Source of the DNA: Abditibacteriota bacterium
GTDB lineage: Bacteria; Armatimonadota; UBA5829
Reading direction: 5' to 3'
DNA length: 39,142 bases
Assembly (NCBI GenBank): GCA_017445025.1
Contig: JAFSVJ010000120.1
Span: forward strand, 1-39,142
A program made the position numbers and the translations under genes. The stretch's first letter is position 1. Each line of letters opens with the position of its first letter. The notes below the pieces were generated by a model. It made no database searches, was not told the origin of the DNA, and saw only the letters and a program-made list of their open reading frames with translations. This document shows, piece after piece, positions 17,030 to 25,503 of the stretch.

Positions 17030-17194
17030 TTATAATGATAATGCTTCAAATGGGCATGTTTCTGTGCATGCGCCACAGTCTAAACATTCGTCGCTTACTG
17101 TGATTTTTCCGTCTACAACTTCGAGAGCTGATACAGGACAACCGTCAACACAAGCACCGCAACCTTGACATTTTTCAACATCTATATTTACCAT
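17030..17194 (-). CDS. 2[4Fe-4S] ferredoxin (54 aa)
   Basis: This is a small clostridial-type electron carrier. It has two cysteine motifs, CQGCGACVDGCP and CLDCGACTETCP, that bind two [4Fe-4S] clusters. The 54-residue length is usual for the family. The start ATG at 17194 has CGGAGGAC 7 nt upstream. It has its own perfect promoter and terminator, so it is monocistronic. It indicates anaerobic redox metabolism and fits a gut or rumen anaerobe. Confidence 0.96.
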   Translation of the reverse strand: MVNIDVEKCQGCGACVDGCPVSALEVVDGKITVSDECLDCGACTETCPFEALSL

Positions 17195-17227
17195 TGCAAA
17201 GTCCTCCGTTTTACTATATCAATTATT

Positions 17228-17256
17228 ATTATAACACAAATAACAATTTTTATCAA
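17228..17256 (-). promoter_or_regulatory. Promoter of the ferredoxin gene
   Basis: On the - strand: TTGATA (17256-17251), 17 bp, TATAAT (17233-17228). It is divergent from and adjacent to the GH2 promoter. Confidence 0.82.
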
Positions 17257-17265
17257 GTTCTAAAA

Positions 17266-17294
17266 TTGAATTAAAACATAATTTATGATATAAT
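17266..17294 (+). promoter_or_regulatory. Promoter of the GH2-CBM9 operon
   Basis: TTGAAT (17266-17271), 17-bp spacer, TATAAT (17289-17294), 35 bp before the start codon. Confidence 0.78.
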
Positions 17295-17328
17295 ATAAGT
17301 GTGTTATATTTAAAATTGAGGAATTGAT

Positions 17329-19278
17329 ATGCTTAATACAATAGATTTATCAAAACAAAAGTGGTCTCTTTCCGGCTGGACTCCGGAGTTGTGGCGTATG
17401 CATAAAACAATGGAAATAGGAGCAAGTCCCATTGCAGAGGTAAGGGCTATGGAATGCACAATTCCCGTATCTGTTCAGCAGGTTCTTCTTGATAACCGTA
17501 TAATTAAAGATTGGAATGTGGGTTTTAATTACAAAGAGTGTGAATGGATAGAGAACAGACATTGGATATTTACAACCGAAATAGAGGGAAAAGAATTAGA
17601 CAAAAGCAAAAAATACACTCTCTCTTGTAAAGGTTTGGACTATAAAGGTGAAATATATTTAAATACAAAATTAGTGGGTTTTTTTGATAATGCATATATA
17701 ACATATAATTTTGATATAACTGACTTTTTAGCCTGTGACACAAATATTCTTAATATAGTTTTCTTATGTCCTCCAAGGTGGCAAGGGCAATTTGGCTTTA
17801 CTTCCAAGATATTGGAGTTTAAGCCAAGATTTTATTACACTTGGGATTGGACTTGTAGGATAGTTCAAACAGGTATTTGGGATAATATATGTATTTATGA
17901 GAGCGACGGACCATACATTGACTATATTAACATAGAAACCGATGCAAACTTGGAAAATATCACAGGTTCTTTATCTCTTTTCGGAAAGATGACGGAAAAA
18001 ACAGATGGCTATGCAGAAGTCACTCTTAAAAATAATGAAAAAAACATAAAAACAGAGAAAGTTTCTTTGTGTGAAAATGAAATATCTTTGTGTTGGAAAG
18101 ATTTGCCTGTCAGACTTTGGAATATATATCAATTAGGCGAAAGTCCTTTATATGATTTGGTTATAAAGGTTTATGATAAAGATGGTTCTTTTTTGGATGA
18201 AAAACAAAGGAAAGTAGGTTTTAGAAATATAACTTGGAAAATGTGTAAAGGCGCTCCGAAAACCGCTCAGCCTTGGATATGTTCCGTAAACGGTAAAGAT
18301 ATTTTTATACAAGGTGTGGATTGGGTTCCCATAAAACAAAATTTTGCCGATGTTAAATACGAAGATTATAAAGAAATGCTATCTATCTACAAGGAAATAG
18401 GTGTAAACCTTATAAGAGTATGGGGCGGAGCCGTTCTTGAAAGAGAATCATTTTATAATTTATGTGATGAAATGGGAATAATGGTATGGCAAGAGTTCCC
18501 CATGTCTTCATCAGGAATAGATAATTATCCACCGGAAGATAAAGATTGGATAGATGGTATGAAAGAGATAGTTTCTAATTATGTTCACAAGCGAGGTTAT
18601 CACGCATCCCTTATAATATGGTGTGCCGGAAACGAATTGTTTAAGTTTGGGGAAACAAATAGCCTTTATCCTATAGATAATACTCATCCTTTAATAGGGG
18701 AAATGGAAAACACTCTTAAAGAAGAAAATCCGGGAAGACGATTTATTTACGGCTCTCCCACAGGTCCTTTGGGAAGTTTTCATTTTGATAAAGTGGGAAA
18801 AGGTCTTCATGAAAACACCCACGGGCCTTGGAAAGCGGAAAAGGGTAGAGATTGGTGGTTTGAATATTTTGAAAATGACGATTCTATGTTCAAAGCCGAA
18901 GCCGGAGCTCCGGGGGCCTCTTCACTGGATATTTTGGAAAAGTATTGTGGGGATTTGAATGCTTACCCAATAGTAGGGGAAAATGATTATTGGTCAAGAC
19001 CTATGAATTGGTGGATAGAAACGGAAGCTTTTAAAGAAGAGAAGGGACGATATCCGGAAACAAAAGAAGAGTATGTGGAGTGGAGCCAACAGCGACAGGC
19101 AGAGCTTTTATCCTTTGCTGTAAAGACTATGAAAGATAAGTTTCCAAAGTGCGGTGGTTTTATAATATGGATGGGACATGATAATTATCCCTGTCCGGCC
19201 AACACATCTATTATAGATTATTACAGAAGGTTAAAACCCGCAGGTTTGGCAATAAAGAAAATATTTAGAGGTGAGTAA
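17329..19278 (+). CDS. GH2-family glycosidase, beta-mannosidase-like
   Basis: The 649-residue enzyme has no signal peptide and is predicted cytoplasmic. It has an N-terminal jelly-roll (about 1-190), an Ig-like domain (about 195-305) and a TIM barrel from about 310. In the barrel, E436 in WCAGNELFK is the expected acid/base and E524 in FKAEAGAPG the nucleophile. Their spacing of 88 residues is close to that of known GH2 beta-mannosidases. 'LIRVWGGAVLERESFYNLCDEMGIMVWQ' (two pieces around 360-390) is also the family wording. It is shorter than the usual ~820 residues, lacking the C-terminal beta domains. The likely substrate is terminal beta-mannose; another exo-beta-glycoside is possible. The next gene starts 1 nt after its stop. 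Confidence 0.88.
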   Translation: MLNTIDLSKQKWSLSGWTPELWRMHKTMEIGASPIAEVRAMECTIPVSVQQVLLDNRIIKDWNVGFNYKECEWIENRHWIFTTEIEGKELDKSKKYTLSCKGLDYKGEIYLNTKLVGFFDNAYITYNFDITDFLACDTNILNIVFLCPPRWQGQFGFTSKILEFKPRFYYTWDWTCRIVQTGIWDNICIYESDGPYIDYINIETDANLENITGSLSLFGKMTEKTDGYAEVTLKNNEKNIKTEKVSLCENEISLCWKDLPVRLWNIYQLGESPLYDLVIKVYDKDGSFLDEKQRKVGFRNITWKMCKGAPKTAQPWICSVNGKDIFIQGVDWVPIKQNFADVKYEDYKEMLSIYKEIGVNLIRVWGGAVLERESFYNLCDEMGIMVWQEFPMSSSGIDNYPPEDKDWIDGMKEIVSNYVHKRGYHASLIIWCAGNELFKFGETNSLYPIDNTHPLIGEMENTLKEENPGRRFIYGSPTGPLGSFHFDKVGKGLHENTHGPWKAEKGRDWWFEYFENDDSMFKAEAGAPGASSLDILEKYCGDLNAYPIVGENDYWSRPMNWWIETEAFKEEKGRYPETKEEYVEWSQQRQAELLSFAVKTMKDKFPKCGGFIIWMGHDNYPCPANTSIIDYYRRLKPAGLAIKKIFRGE

Positions 19279-19279
19279 T

Positions 19280-19957
19280 ATGAAAAAGATTGTTTATAAG
19301 GCACATAAGATTGACAGAGAAATCAATATTGGTTTTGCATGGGATGATCCTATTTGGGATAAGGCAGAGCCTACAAAGTGGTATAAGGTTTTGACTGACG
19401 AGGAGCCTATAAGTAAAACTGAAGCCGGGATTTTATGGTCTGATAATTTTGTATACGTAAATTATAAGGCTTATGACAGAGATGTTTTTGCTTATCATAC
19501 AGAGAGAAATTCCCAAACCTGTGAAGATGATGTTTTAGAATTTTTCTTTAGCACAGAGCCTGAGAGCGGTTGGTATTATAATTTTGAAATAAATGCATTA
19601 AATACAGTTTATGATGCCTATCAGCCAAAGCCTAATTTTGCCGGTGGAGGACGTCGATGGTGTAATTGGGACAGTAAAAATATGAAAAGTGCTGTGTTTG
19701 TAAAGGGAAAGATTAACGATCCCACAGTAGAAGATGAATATTGGCAATTGCAATTGGCTGTTCCTTTTAAAGACTTGATATTAAAAGACGGCAAGGCAAG
19801 ACCTGACTTTGGAGACAAGTGGACTTTTATGTTGTCAAGATATGATTATTCCATATATCTCCCCGATGAAGGAGTGGAACTTTCCGCCACCAATGTTTTG
19901 GACAAAGTCGCTTTCCATGTTCCGGATGTATGGAATTACTTAGAGTTTGTAAATTAA
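19280..19957 (+). CDS. CBM9-like carbohydrate-binding protein without signal peptide
   Basis: The 225-residue product is one CBM9/DOMON-like beta-sandwich: DPIWDKAEPTKWY at the front, GILWSDNFVYVNYKAYD, DDVLEFFFST with YNFEINAL, and a late QLQLAVPFKDL strand. CBM9-type modules normally belong to exported proteins, yet I see no signal peptide, so it is predicted cytoplasmic. I chose ATG 19280, 1 nt after the GH2 stop, because GAGGTG (19268-19273) is its ribosome site; GTG 19271 is also in frame but lies within that site. It is probably a partner of the GH2 enzyme. A 3' copy of this gene lies at about 23817-24119. Confidence 0.83.
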   Translation: MKKIVYKAHKIDREINIGFAWDDPIWDKAEPTKWYKVLTDEEPISKTEAGILWSDNFVYVNYKAYDRDVFAYHTERNSQTCEDDVLEFFFSTEPESGWYYNFEINALNTVYDAYQPKPNFAGGGRRWCNWDSKNMKSAVFVKGKINDPTVEDEYWQLQLAVPFKDLILKDGKARPDFGDKWTFMLSRYDYSIYLPDEGVELSATNVLDKVAFHVPDVWNYLEFVN

Positions 19958-19966
19958 TAATTTAAC

Positions 19967-20005
19967 AAAATCCCAAATACCGAAGGCATTGGGGATTTTA
20001 TTTTT
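19967..20005 (+). terminator. Terminator of the GH2-CBM9 operon
   Basis: AAAATCCC and GGGGATTTT arms with an inner AAATaCC/GGcATT extension, then ATTTTT. It begins 9 nt after the stop codon. Confidence 0.88.
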
Positions 20006-20049
20006 AAAATAAATAAAACAAATCTCATATTGATTTGTTATCAGAAAAC

Positions 20050-20083
20050 TAAGTGTCTTATTTTTTAAGGCACTTTTTTTTGT
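20050..20083 (+). terminator. Second terminator upstream of prepilin 1
   Basis: AAGTGTCTTA, T-rich loop, TAAGGCACTT and eight T. Two terminators in 120 bp insulate the prepilin promoter from the GH2 operon. Confidence 0.8.
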
Positions 20084-20102
20084 TAAAAACGGGGCTTAAA
20101 AG

Positions 20103-20132
20103 TTGTTTTTTTCTTTTTTTCTATGGTATAAT
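20103..20132 (+). promoter_or_regulatory. Promoter of prepilin 1
   Basis: TTGTTT (20103-20108), 18 bp, TATAAT (20127-20132). It gives a leader of about 90 nt before the start codon. Confidence 0.65.
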
Positions 20133-20231
20133 ATTAATGTAAGATAAAAATTCGTTGTTGGACCAATTGTGGAGTAAAAAACAATGTTTTTTTTTGTTAT
20201 TACAAAAAACAAAATTAGGAGGATCATTAAG

Positions 20232-20978
20232 ATGATCAAAATGAAAAAAGGTTTCACCTTAATAGAATTGTTGGTAGTGATTGCTATCATTGCCATTCTT
20301 GCTGCAATTCTATTCCCCGTATTTGCCCAAGCAAGAGATAAGGCAAGACAATCAGCATGTTTGTCAAATGTAAAGCAAATTGCTATAGCACTTCAACTTT
20401 ATGCTGATGACTATGACGAGACATTCCCGGTCACATTGGATCAGGATTGTGTGGCTGATTGGAAAGATGCAACATATGGAACAAATCCCGGTTGGGGAAA
20501 TATGACCAATCTTAATGAACACAGCATTAAGATTTTATTACAACCTTATATGAAAAATATTGAAATTTTCTGTTGTCCCAATGCAACAAGAATCAGACAA
20601 TATGATGCAGATTATGGATTTGGTTCTTATTTGTGGAATGGTGGAGTTATGGGTTATAAGTTTGGAACACCGACTTTGGCAGCACTTAATAATCCTTCCT
20701 CAATAGCTTTAACAATGGAAAGATCCTATGCTGATCAATGGAACAGAATGTTGCCTTTCTATCATCCTAATGGTCACTGGTGGGCTAACGTTGGAGACAT
20801 CGGTGGTGTTCATGCAGGTAAAAGCCTTTGTAATTTAGCATATGCTGACGGACACGCAAAAGGAGTTAAATATGATATGTTAGAAACAAAGGACTTTGGC
20901 TTTTATGTGACTGCTACCGGCGAATCAAGAAGGTTCAAAGATAATTATCAATGTTATGACTGCACCTTTAAAGGATAA
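20232..20978 (+). CDS. Prepilin-like protein, DUF1559 / H-X9-DG class (prepilin 1)
   Basis: The 248-residue type IV pilin/pseudopilin-like protein has a short basic leader, cleavage before Phe in [15 protein letters not shown], a conserved Glu at +5, a long hydrophobic helix, then [21 protein letters not shown] follows, and near the end a H..11..DGHAK variant of the H-X9-DG signature (AYADGHAKG). Processing needs a prepilin peptidase that is not in the window. I chose ATG 20232 with AGGAGG at 20218-20223; an earlier in-frame ATG at 20184 has no ribosome site. Its initiation region (aggaggatcattaa, then atgatcaaa) is nearly identical to that of prepilin 2. It precedes a large secreted enzyme gene. 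Confidence 0.93.
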   Translation: MIKMKKGFTLIELLVVIAIIAILAAILFPVFAQARDKARQSACLSNVKQIAIALQLYADDYDETFPVTLDQDCVADWKDATYGTNPGWGNMTNLNEHSIKILLQPYMKNIEIFCCPNATRIRQYDADYGFGSYLWNGGVMGYKFGTPTLAALNNPSSIALTMERSYADQWNRMLPFYHPNGHWWANVGDIGGVHAGKSLCNLAYADGHAKGVKYDMLETKDFGFYVTATGESRRFKDNYQCYDCTFKG

Positions 20979-20984
20979 AATATT

Positions 20985-21010
20985 AATAAACACCCGAAAG
21001 GGTGTTTATT
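20985..21010 (+). terminator. Terminator between prepilin 1 and the GH29-like gene
   Basis: AATAAACACCC, loop gaaa, GGGTGTTTATT, then TTAT. The T tract is short, so partial read-through into the next gene (20 nt on, with no promoter of its own seen) is plausible; this would set a high pilin to enzyme ratio. Confidence 0.82.
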
Positions 21011-21030
21011 TTATATATTAGGTATAAATT

Positions 21031-23703
21031 ATGAGAAAAATACTACATATACTAATTTTTATTATAATATCAATTCCTTGCTTTTCTCTTTATGCACCCG
21101 GAAACGCTCCCTTTATTAATTCTTTTTTACTTTTGGGAGTCTTTGATAATTCAGATTTTAATAAAGAGTATTGTAATGTTTTGGGAGAACCTTATGAAGG
21201 TTTGGAGGAGCAAGGTAAAAGATGGGAATATTTTGACGATAGATATTTTAGCAGAAACTATGATGATTATGTAGATTTATTTTCATATTACCGATATAAG
21301 TCAAATGAAAATATAGATAGAAAATGTGCTTATTTACACGTTTATGTATATTCTGACAGAAAACAAGAAGCACAGATTCGCGGTGATGGTGACAGTAATT
21401 TTAGGGTATGGTTTAACGGAGAAGTAGTTTTAGAAGACATAGATGTTGTTGATACCTATAAGGATAAAAATATTGGAAATATTACCCTAAATAATGGTTA
21501 TAATTCCATAATGATTAAGATAGGTAATGAAAGTCTCTCTTACTTGGGTTTTTATTTGAGAATTTGTGATAGTGCCGGAAATGAGATACCTTCTCTTAGA
21601 TATTGTTTGAATAAATCTGAAAAGGTAAAAATAGAAACCAAAGAATTTTCTAATGTGGGGGTGCATAATTTACCTTTTGGATACAGAGAATGGCCATATA
21701 TAGAATATAGGGTTCCTTTATATGATAAATTATCCTATGAAATTATAAATATTAAAAATGATCAATTAAAAATAGCACCTTCTGCCTCATATTTTTATTT
21801 TATGGCAGAAGGAAATTGTAATATAAAATGGTCTGTATCGAGAGGAAAATTACCTAAAGGTTTAACTTTTGAAAGTGATGGCAGTATAAGAGGACGAATT
21901 GCATCTTCTGCTAAATTGGGAGATTATAAATTTACCCTTAAAGCAAGTGGGGATAATAATACATATGATACCAAAGATTTTATTTTGACAGTTAAAGAAA
22001 GGCCTAATAAATGGGTTGATGAGGGTGGATTAACTTCCTTAATTCATATTCCGGAGACAGTCACAGATGAAAAACAATTAAATGAAATAGCTTTTCAAAT
22101 GAAAAGACAAAATTACACTCTTGCTATGCCTATTGCCTATGGAAATGGTGATTATTATTTTAGGTGGGATTCAATATTTAGTAAAGACGAAAATGATTAT
22201 AAATATTCTGATTGTATGAAACAATATAAAACAGCCTTAGAAAATAATGGAATTGCTTTTGGAATGTATATAGGAAATTTTTCAGGTGTGCCTCAATTTG
22301 ATTATAACCAAGGTGCTTTGGTTTTGGAAGATGCTATGAAAAAGCTTGATCCCAAGGCTTTTTGGTTTGACTGGGCAGGAATTGACAGACCTCAAAACGA
22401 TGCTCTTTATAGTGCCATAAAATCTTATAATCCTAATGTTTTGATAATCCTTAACGGAATGTTAGGGGCTTTTTACAATGGTGATTACGATATAATGGCA
22501 CAAGAGGGGATGAACTATGGAAATATCAATCTTTTATGGTCTTTATGGCCTACAGAATATAGGTATAACAACACTCCTTTTATAGTAGACTCACCTAAAA
22601 TCGGTGGAGTGGAATGTTGGAAATTTATGTCTAATCCTAACGGCAAATTAGTATCAAGTGATGATGCGTCTCTAAATGTTCAGGATTGGCGAGATATGCT
22701 AAAAATAGAAATTTCTTTAAGAGGAGACGGTGTTATTGCTAATATTGATCATACAACAGAAATAGATTCTTCTGTTAATAAGGATGTATATGAATCATTT
22801 GTTATGAGAGTTCATAAGAAAATGGCTGACTGGGCTAATCCTATGGGTTTAACTCCCTTATGGACATCATTTACTAACACTATGCCTTATAAATTTAATA
22901 ATGTTCCGGGACCACAAAATTTACCTTGGGGATATGCTACAATTAATTCCCATAAGGACAAAATATATCTTCATTTTATTGAAAATAAACGAGGAAAAAC
23001 CGGTCTTCCGGAGGATAGGTATTTTAGTGTTAATCCTGTTTTGGGAAAAGTTAAGGATATAGTTTGGATGAATACGGGATTAAAGGTAAAATATATACAA
23101 AACAAGAATGAAGTTGTAATTGATTTAGAAAATATTACTCAAGATCAGGTAGATACTGTTTTATGTTTGGATTTAGAAAATCCCATAGATTATTATCCGG
23201 TTTATGAGCCATATCCTTTAAACAATTATACTCCAAGAAAGGATGTTAGAGTTAGTCTGACATCTGTTAAAGAAGGTAAAGCCGGAGATATTGCTTATAA
23301 TAAACCTTCTAAAATACTAAATGTTATTGGCGATAAAGAACTTTTTGCTTCTATGTTTATAAGATTGCCTCAAAACGGAAATGATAATGATATGACAACA
23401 GATACTGCGGCATCTTGGTTTTGGGATTGGTCGTACTGGTTGGATTTAGAAAAATCTTATGTTGTTAAAAAAATAGTTTTAGATTTTAATGAAAATTCCG
23501 GTATAGCCATAGATTTTGATATAGTTGTTTCAAAAGATAATGAAAATTGGGAAACCCTTTTAAGTTACAGAGATAATGATAAGGCTCATTTTGTTTGGGA
23601 TGTAAATAAAGACTTTAGATATATTAAAGTTATAGGATTAAAACCTAACGGTCCGGGACAAGGCGGACAAATGGCAATAAATAATATTGAAATATATGAA
23701 TAA
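21031..23703 (+). CDS. Secreted multidomain GH29-like (alpha-L-fucosidase-like) protein
   Basis: The 890-residue exported protein has a signal peptide (about 1-20). Residues ~25-190 form a PA14-like beta domain (LHVYVYSDRK... GDGDSNFRVWFNG). Residues ~255-325 are a putative Ig (He_PIG) module with LPKGLTFESDGSIRGR. Then comes a TIM barrel (about 330-640) with FWFDWAG, where D447 sits at the GH29 nucleophile position. A beta domain follows, and the last ~135 residues (WFWDWSYWLDLEKSYVVKKI to the C-terminus) are an F5/8 type C-like sugar-binding domain. The fucosidase call rests on the WFD motif and overall order and is moderate; related barrel families are possible. It has no clear promoter of its own and lies 20 nt after the prepilin terminator. 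Confidence 0.72.
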   Translation: MRKILHILIFIIISIPCFSLYAPGNAPFINSFLLLGVFDNSDFNKEYCNVLGEPYEGLEEQGKRWEYFDDRYFSRNYDDYVDLFSYYRYKSNENIDRKCAYLHVYVYSDRKQEAQIRGDGDSNFRVWFNGEVVLEDIDVVDTYKDKNIGNITLNNGYNSIMIKIGNESLSYLGFYLRICDSAGNEIPSLRYCLNKSEKVKIETKEFSNVGVHNLPFGYREWPYIEYRVPLYDKLSYEIINIKNDQLKIAPSASYFYFMAEGNCNIKWSVSRGKLPKGLTFESDGSIRGRIASSAKLGDYKFTLKASGDNNTYDTKDFILTVKERPNKWVDEGGLTSLIHIPETVTDEKQLNEIAFQMKRQNYTLAMPIAYGNGDYYFRWDSIFSKDENDYKYSDCMKQYKTALENNGIAFGMYIGNFSGVPQFDYNQGALVLEDAMKKLDPKAFWFDWAGIDRPQNDALYSAIKSYNPNVLIILNGMLGAFYNGDYDIMAQEGMNYGNINLLWSLWPTEYRYNNTPFIVDSPKIGGVECWKFMSNPNGKLVSSDDASLNVQDWRDMLKIEISLRGDGVIANIDHTTEIDSSVNKDVYESFVMRVHKKMADWANPMGLTPLWTSFTNTMPYKFNNVPGPQNLPWGYATINSHKDKIYLHFIENKRGKTGLPEDRYFSVNPVLGKVKDIVWMNTGLKVKYIQNKNEVVIDLENITQDQVDTVLCLDLENPIDYYPVYEPYPLNNYTPRKDVRVSLTSVKEGKAGDIAYNKPSKILNVIGDKELFASMFIRLPQNGNDNDMTTDTAASWFWDWSYWLDLEKSYVVKKIVLDFNENSGIAIDFDIVVSKDNENWETLLSYRDNDKAHFVWDVNKDFRYIKVIGLKPNGPGQGGQMAINNIEIYE

Positions 23704-23816
23704 TAGATATTTTAATCTTATAATATATGGCATTATAAATAATTAGGGGGTTATTTTAATACATAATCATTCTTAAATTCAACCATATGAAGAATTTTGA
23801 ATAGTTTGCGGGAAAA

Positions 23817-24119
23817 AGATGGTGTAATTGGGACAGTAAAAATATGAAAAGTGCTGTGTTTGTAAAGGGAAAGATTAACGATCCCACAGTAGAAGATGAA
23901 TATTGGCAATTACAATTGGCAGTGCCTTTTAAAGATTTGAAATTAAAAGACGGTAAGGCAAAACCTGATTTTGGGGATAAGTGGACTTTTATGTTGTCAA
24001 GATATGATTATTCCATATATCTGCCCGGTGAAGGAGTGGAACTTTCCGCCACAAACGTTTTGGATAAAGTAGCGTTTCATGTTCCCGATGTATGGAATTA
24101 TTTAGAATTTACAGAATAA
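23817..24119 (+). pseudogene. 3' fragment of a CBM9-like gene
   Basis: It is homologous to 19653-19957, the last ~100 codons of the CBM9-like gene. The first ~94 bp are identical; the remaining ~208 bp differ at roughly two dozen sites, mostly synonymous. It is in frame to a proper stop, but homology begins abruptly at tgGTGTAATTGG with no ribosome site before the internal ATG at 23844. The synonymous bias says it was once part of a selected full-length gene. The 5' part is gone; 23704-23816 shows nothing recognisable. It could still be translated as a 91-residue piece, but I doubt it. Confidence 0.85.
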
Positions 24120-24120
24120 A

Positions 24121-24147
24121 AAAATCGTGAGAAATCACGATTTTTTT
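24121..24147. terminator. Bidirectional terminator between CBM9 fragment and RhaT-like gene
   Basis: AAAAATCGTGA, loop gaaa, TCACGATTTTTTT, symmetric, between converging coding sequences. Confidence 0.9.
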
Positions 24148-25165
24148 ATATTAAAATGTTAGCATAACTTAAAATAGAGATACCTACAAACATAAGTATT
24201 ACACACCAAAGTATTAATACTATTGGTTTACCTTTAACACCTTTCCATTCGCCACATAGGACCCCTAAAAGTTGGGTTCCTCCTGTGGTGGCTGCCTGTC
24301 CAACGCCTCCGGCTATACTTGCTCCCAGAGGTCCCGTTAATACTGCTCCTATGCTTAAAAACAAGAGATAGATAAAGAACAATACTCCGGCACTGACTGA
24401 CATCAAAAAATCTTTAATACAGAGGAAATTAGGCAGATTTTTATCTTTTATAATATAAATCAAAGTTTGTATAAAGGTGGTAATGCCTGTGCCAAGCATG
24501 GTAAAAGCCCAAACTCCTATATATGAAAGAGATTTCGGAGTGTTAAAGGCATCCATAGTTTCCACTATTTGGCTTTGGCAATATGCAGATATAAAAACTA
24601 TTCCCAAACAGAGAACTCCCGAAAGGGCAGACAGAAACACATACCAATAATATTTAATATCTATTTTTACTGAAGTATATGTGCCTTTTTGTTTGGATCT
24701 TTCCATGCCGGCGAGGGAAGCCAAAATAACTGAAACGGTTAATAAGATTGTGGCAAAAATAGAAATAAGACCGGCAGGGGAAAGGGGATCTGCAGCTTGT
24801 GAGAATTTTCCGCTTCCTTTTATAATCATAGGAGTAATGGTGCCAAAGATTATGGCGGTTCCTCCCAAAACCGAGGAAGCTACTGTAAAACCTATTTTTA
24901 CAAAGCAATAGGAGTAGATAATATTGGCAAAGGCCCAACTGACTGAGAATATATTGGCAAGAATAAGGTTTTTGATGTCGAGAGCTCCAATGATTTCTTT
25001 TAAATTAGGCACAAAAATCCATAGAGTAATCCAAGGAAAGACCATTACTCCCAAAACAATATATATCATAAGCCAGTGTTCCAGCTTATATTTTTGAAAA
25101 AGTGGCAGACACCAGCCTCTAAAGCCACATGCCAAGCCACTTATAAATATTAAAAATATACCCAT
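24146..25165 (-). CDS. RhaT-like sugar transporter (DMT superfamily)
   Basis: The 339-residue membrane protein has about 10 hydrophobic helices and lacks a separate signal peptide. It resembles the L-rhamnose-proton symporter family: GLACGFRGWCLPLFQKYKLEHW near the N-terminus (two short pieces), WAFANIIYSYCFVKIGFTVASS, GGTAIIFGTITP, and LCGEWKGVKGKP near the C-terminus. The sugar may be rhamnose or another monosaccharide. It lies downstream of the GH38 alpha-mannosidase on the same strand, but 338 nt of repeats separate them. No good ribosome site or promoter is visible; TATAAT on the - strand at 25184-25179 has a poor -35 (TCTGTT). ATG is only ~15 nt from that -10, so the transcript could be nearly leaderless. 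Confidence 0.78.
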   Translation of the reverse strand: MGIFLIFISGLACGFRGWCLPLFQKYKLEHWLMIYIVLGVMVFPWITLWIFVPNLKEIIGALDIKNLILANIFSVSWAFANIIYSYCFVKIGFTVASSVLGGTAIIFGTITPMIIKGSGKFSQAADPLSPAGLISIFATILLTVSVILASLAGMERSKQKGTYTSVKIDIKYYWYVFLSALSGVLCLGIVFISAYCQSQIVETMDAFNTPKSLSYIGVWAFTMLGTGITTFIQTLIYIIKDKNLPNFLCIKDFLMSVSAGVLFFIYLLFLSIGAVLTGPLGASIAGGVGQAATTGGTQLLGVLCGEWKGVKGKPIVLILWCVILMFVGISILSYANILI

Positions 25166-25256
25166 AAATAAATATTAAATTATAAAGCAAAAAGAATTAT
25201 AAACAGAAATCTGTCCCTTAAGTTAAAATAAATACCTTCTCTCCTCCTACTACGTA

Positions 25257-25442
25257 AAGTCGTTAGATTCACCCTCTTTCTCATCCCAAAAAGTGTCGTA
25301 AACTCCACTTTTCGGGAACCCTGAGAATTGAACTGAATTTGCAACCGCAAATTCCTTTCAAGGAGGGGGGACCACAAGGCGTAAGCCATTGTGGTGGGTG
25401 GTCAGGAGTAAAATTTGCAAAACTGCAAATTTTACGATAGAA
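25257..25442 (-). repeat. HR1 multi-hairpin repeat, copy C (filled)
   Basis: In reverse orientation it runs from TTCTATCG to GAATCTAACGACTT and has the same module order as copy B. The variable hairpin is ACCACAA/TTGTGGT with a changed loop. The 50-bp HR3 element is inserted in the TTCAA/AGAGGG arm. It lies between the RhaT-like and GH38 genes. Nothing else is seen in 25166-25503 apart from a CCTACTACGT motif that recurs at about 39077-39086. Confidence 0.88.
25278..25327 (-). mobile_element. HR3 50-bp inverted-repeat element inside HR1 copy C
   Basis: It is exactly 50 bp with ends TTCTCA...TGAGAA and inner arms CCCGAAAAGT / ACTTTTTGGG. It is absent at the matching site of copies A and B (TTCAAAGAGGG uninterrupted) and present identically in copy D (37178-37227). 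An extra AA at the junction could be a 2-bp target duplication. It has no coding capacity; any mobility would need a protein in trans. Confidence 0.75.
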
Positions 25443-25503
25443 GCGTAGTAATTTAGGATTTTCTCAAGTTATCCCACTCAAGCAAATTATACTCAACTCC
25501 CAT

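Noticed and set aside
20184-20231. Upstream ATG for prepilin 1
   Set aside because: It would add a basic stretch before the pilin leader and put the AGGAGG inside the coding region; ATG 20232 has correct spacing.
25166-25503. tRNA or riboswitch in the GH38/RhaT gap
   Set aside because: Everything structured there is accounted for by HR1 copy C and its insert; no cloverleaf or known aptamer core was seen.
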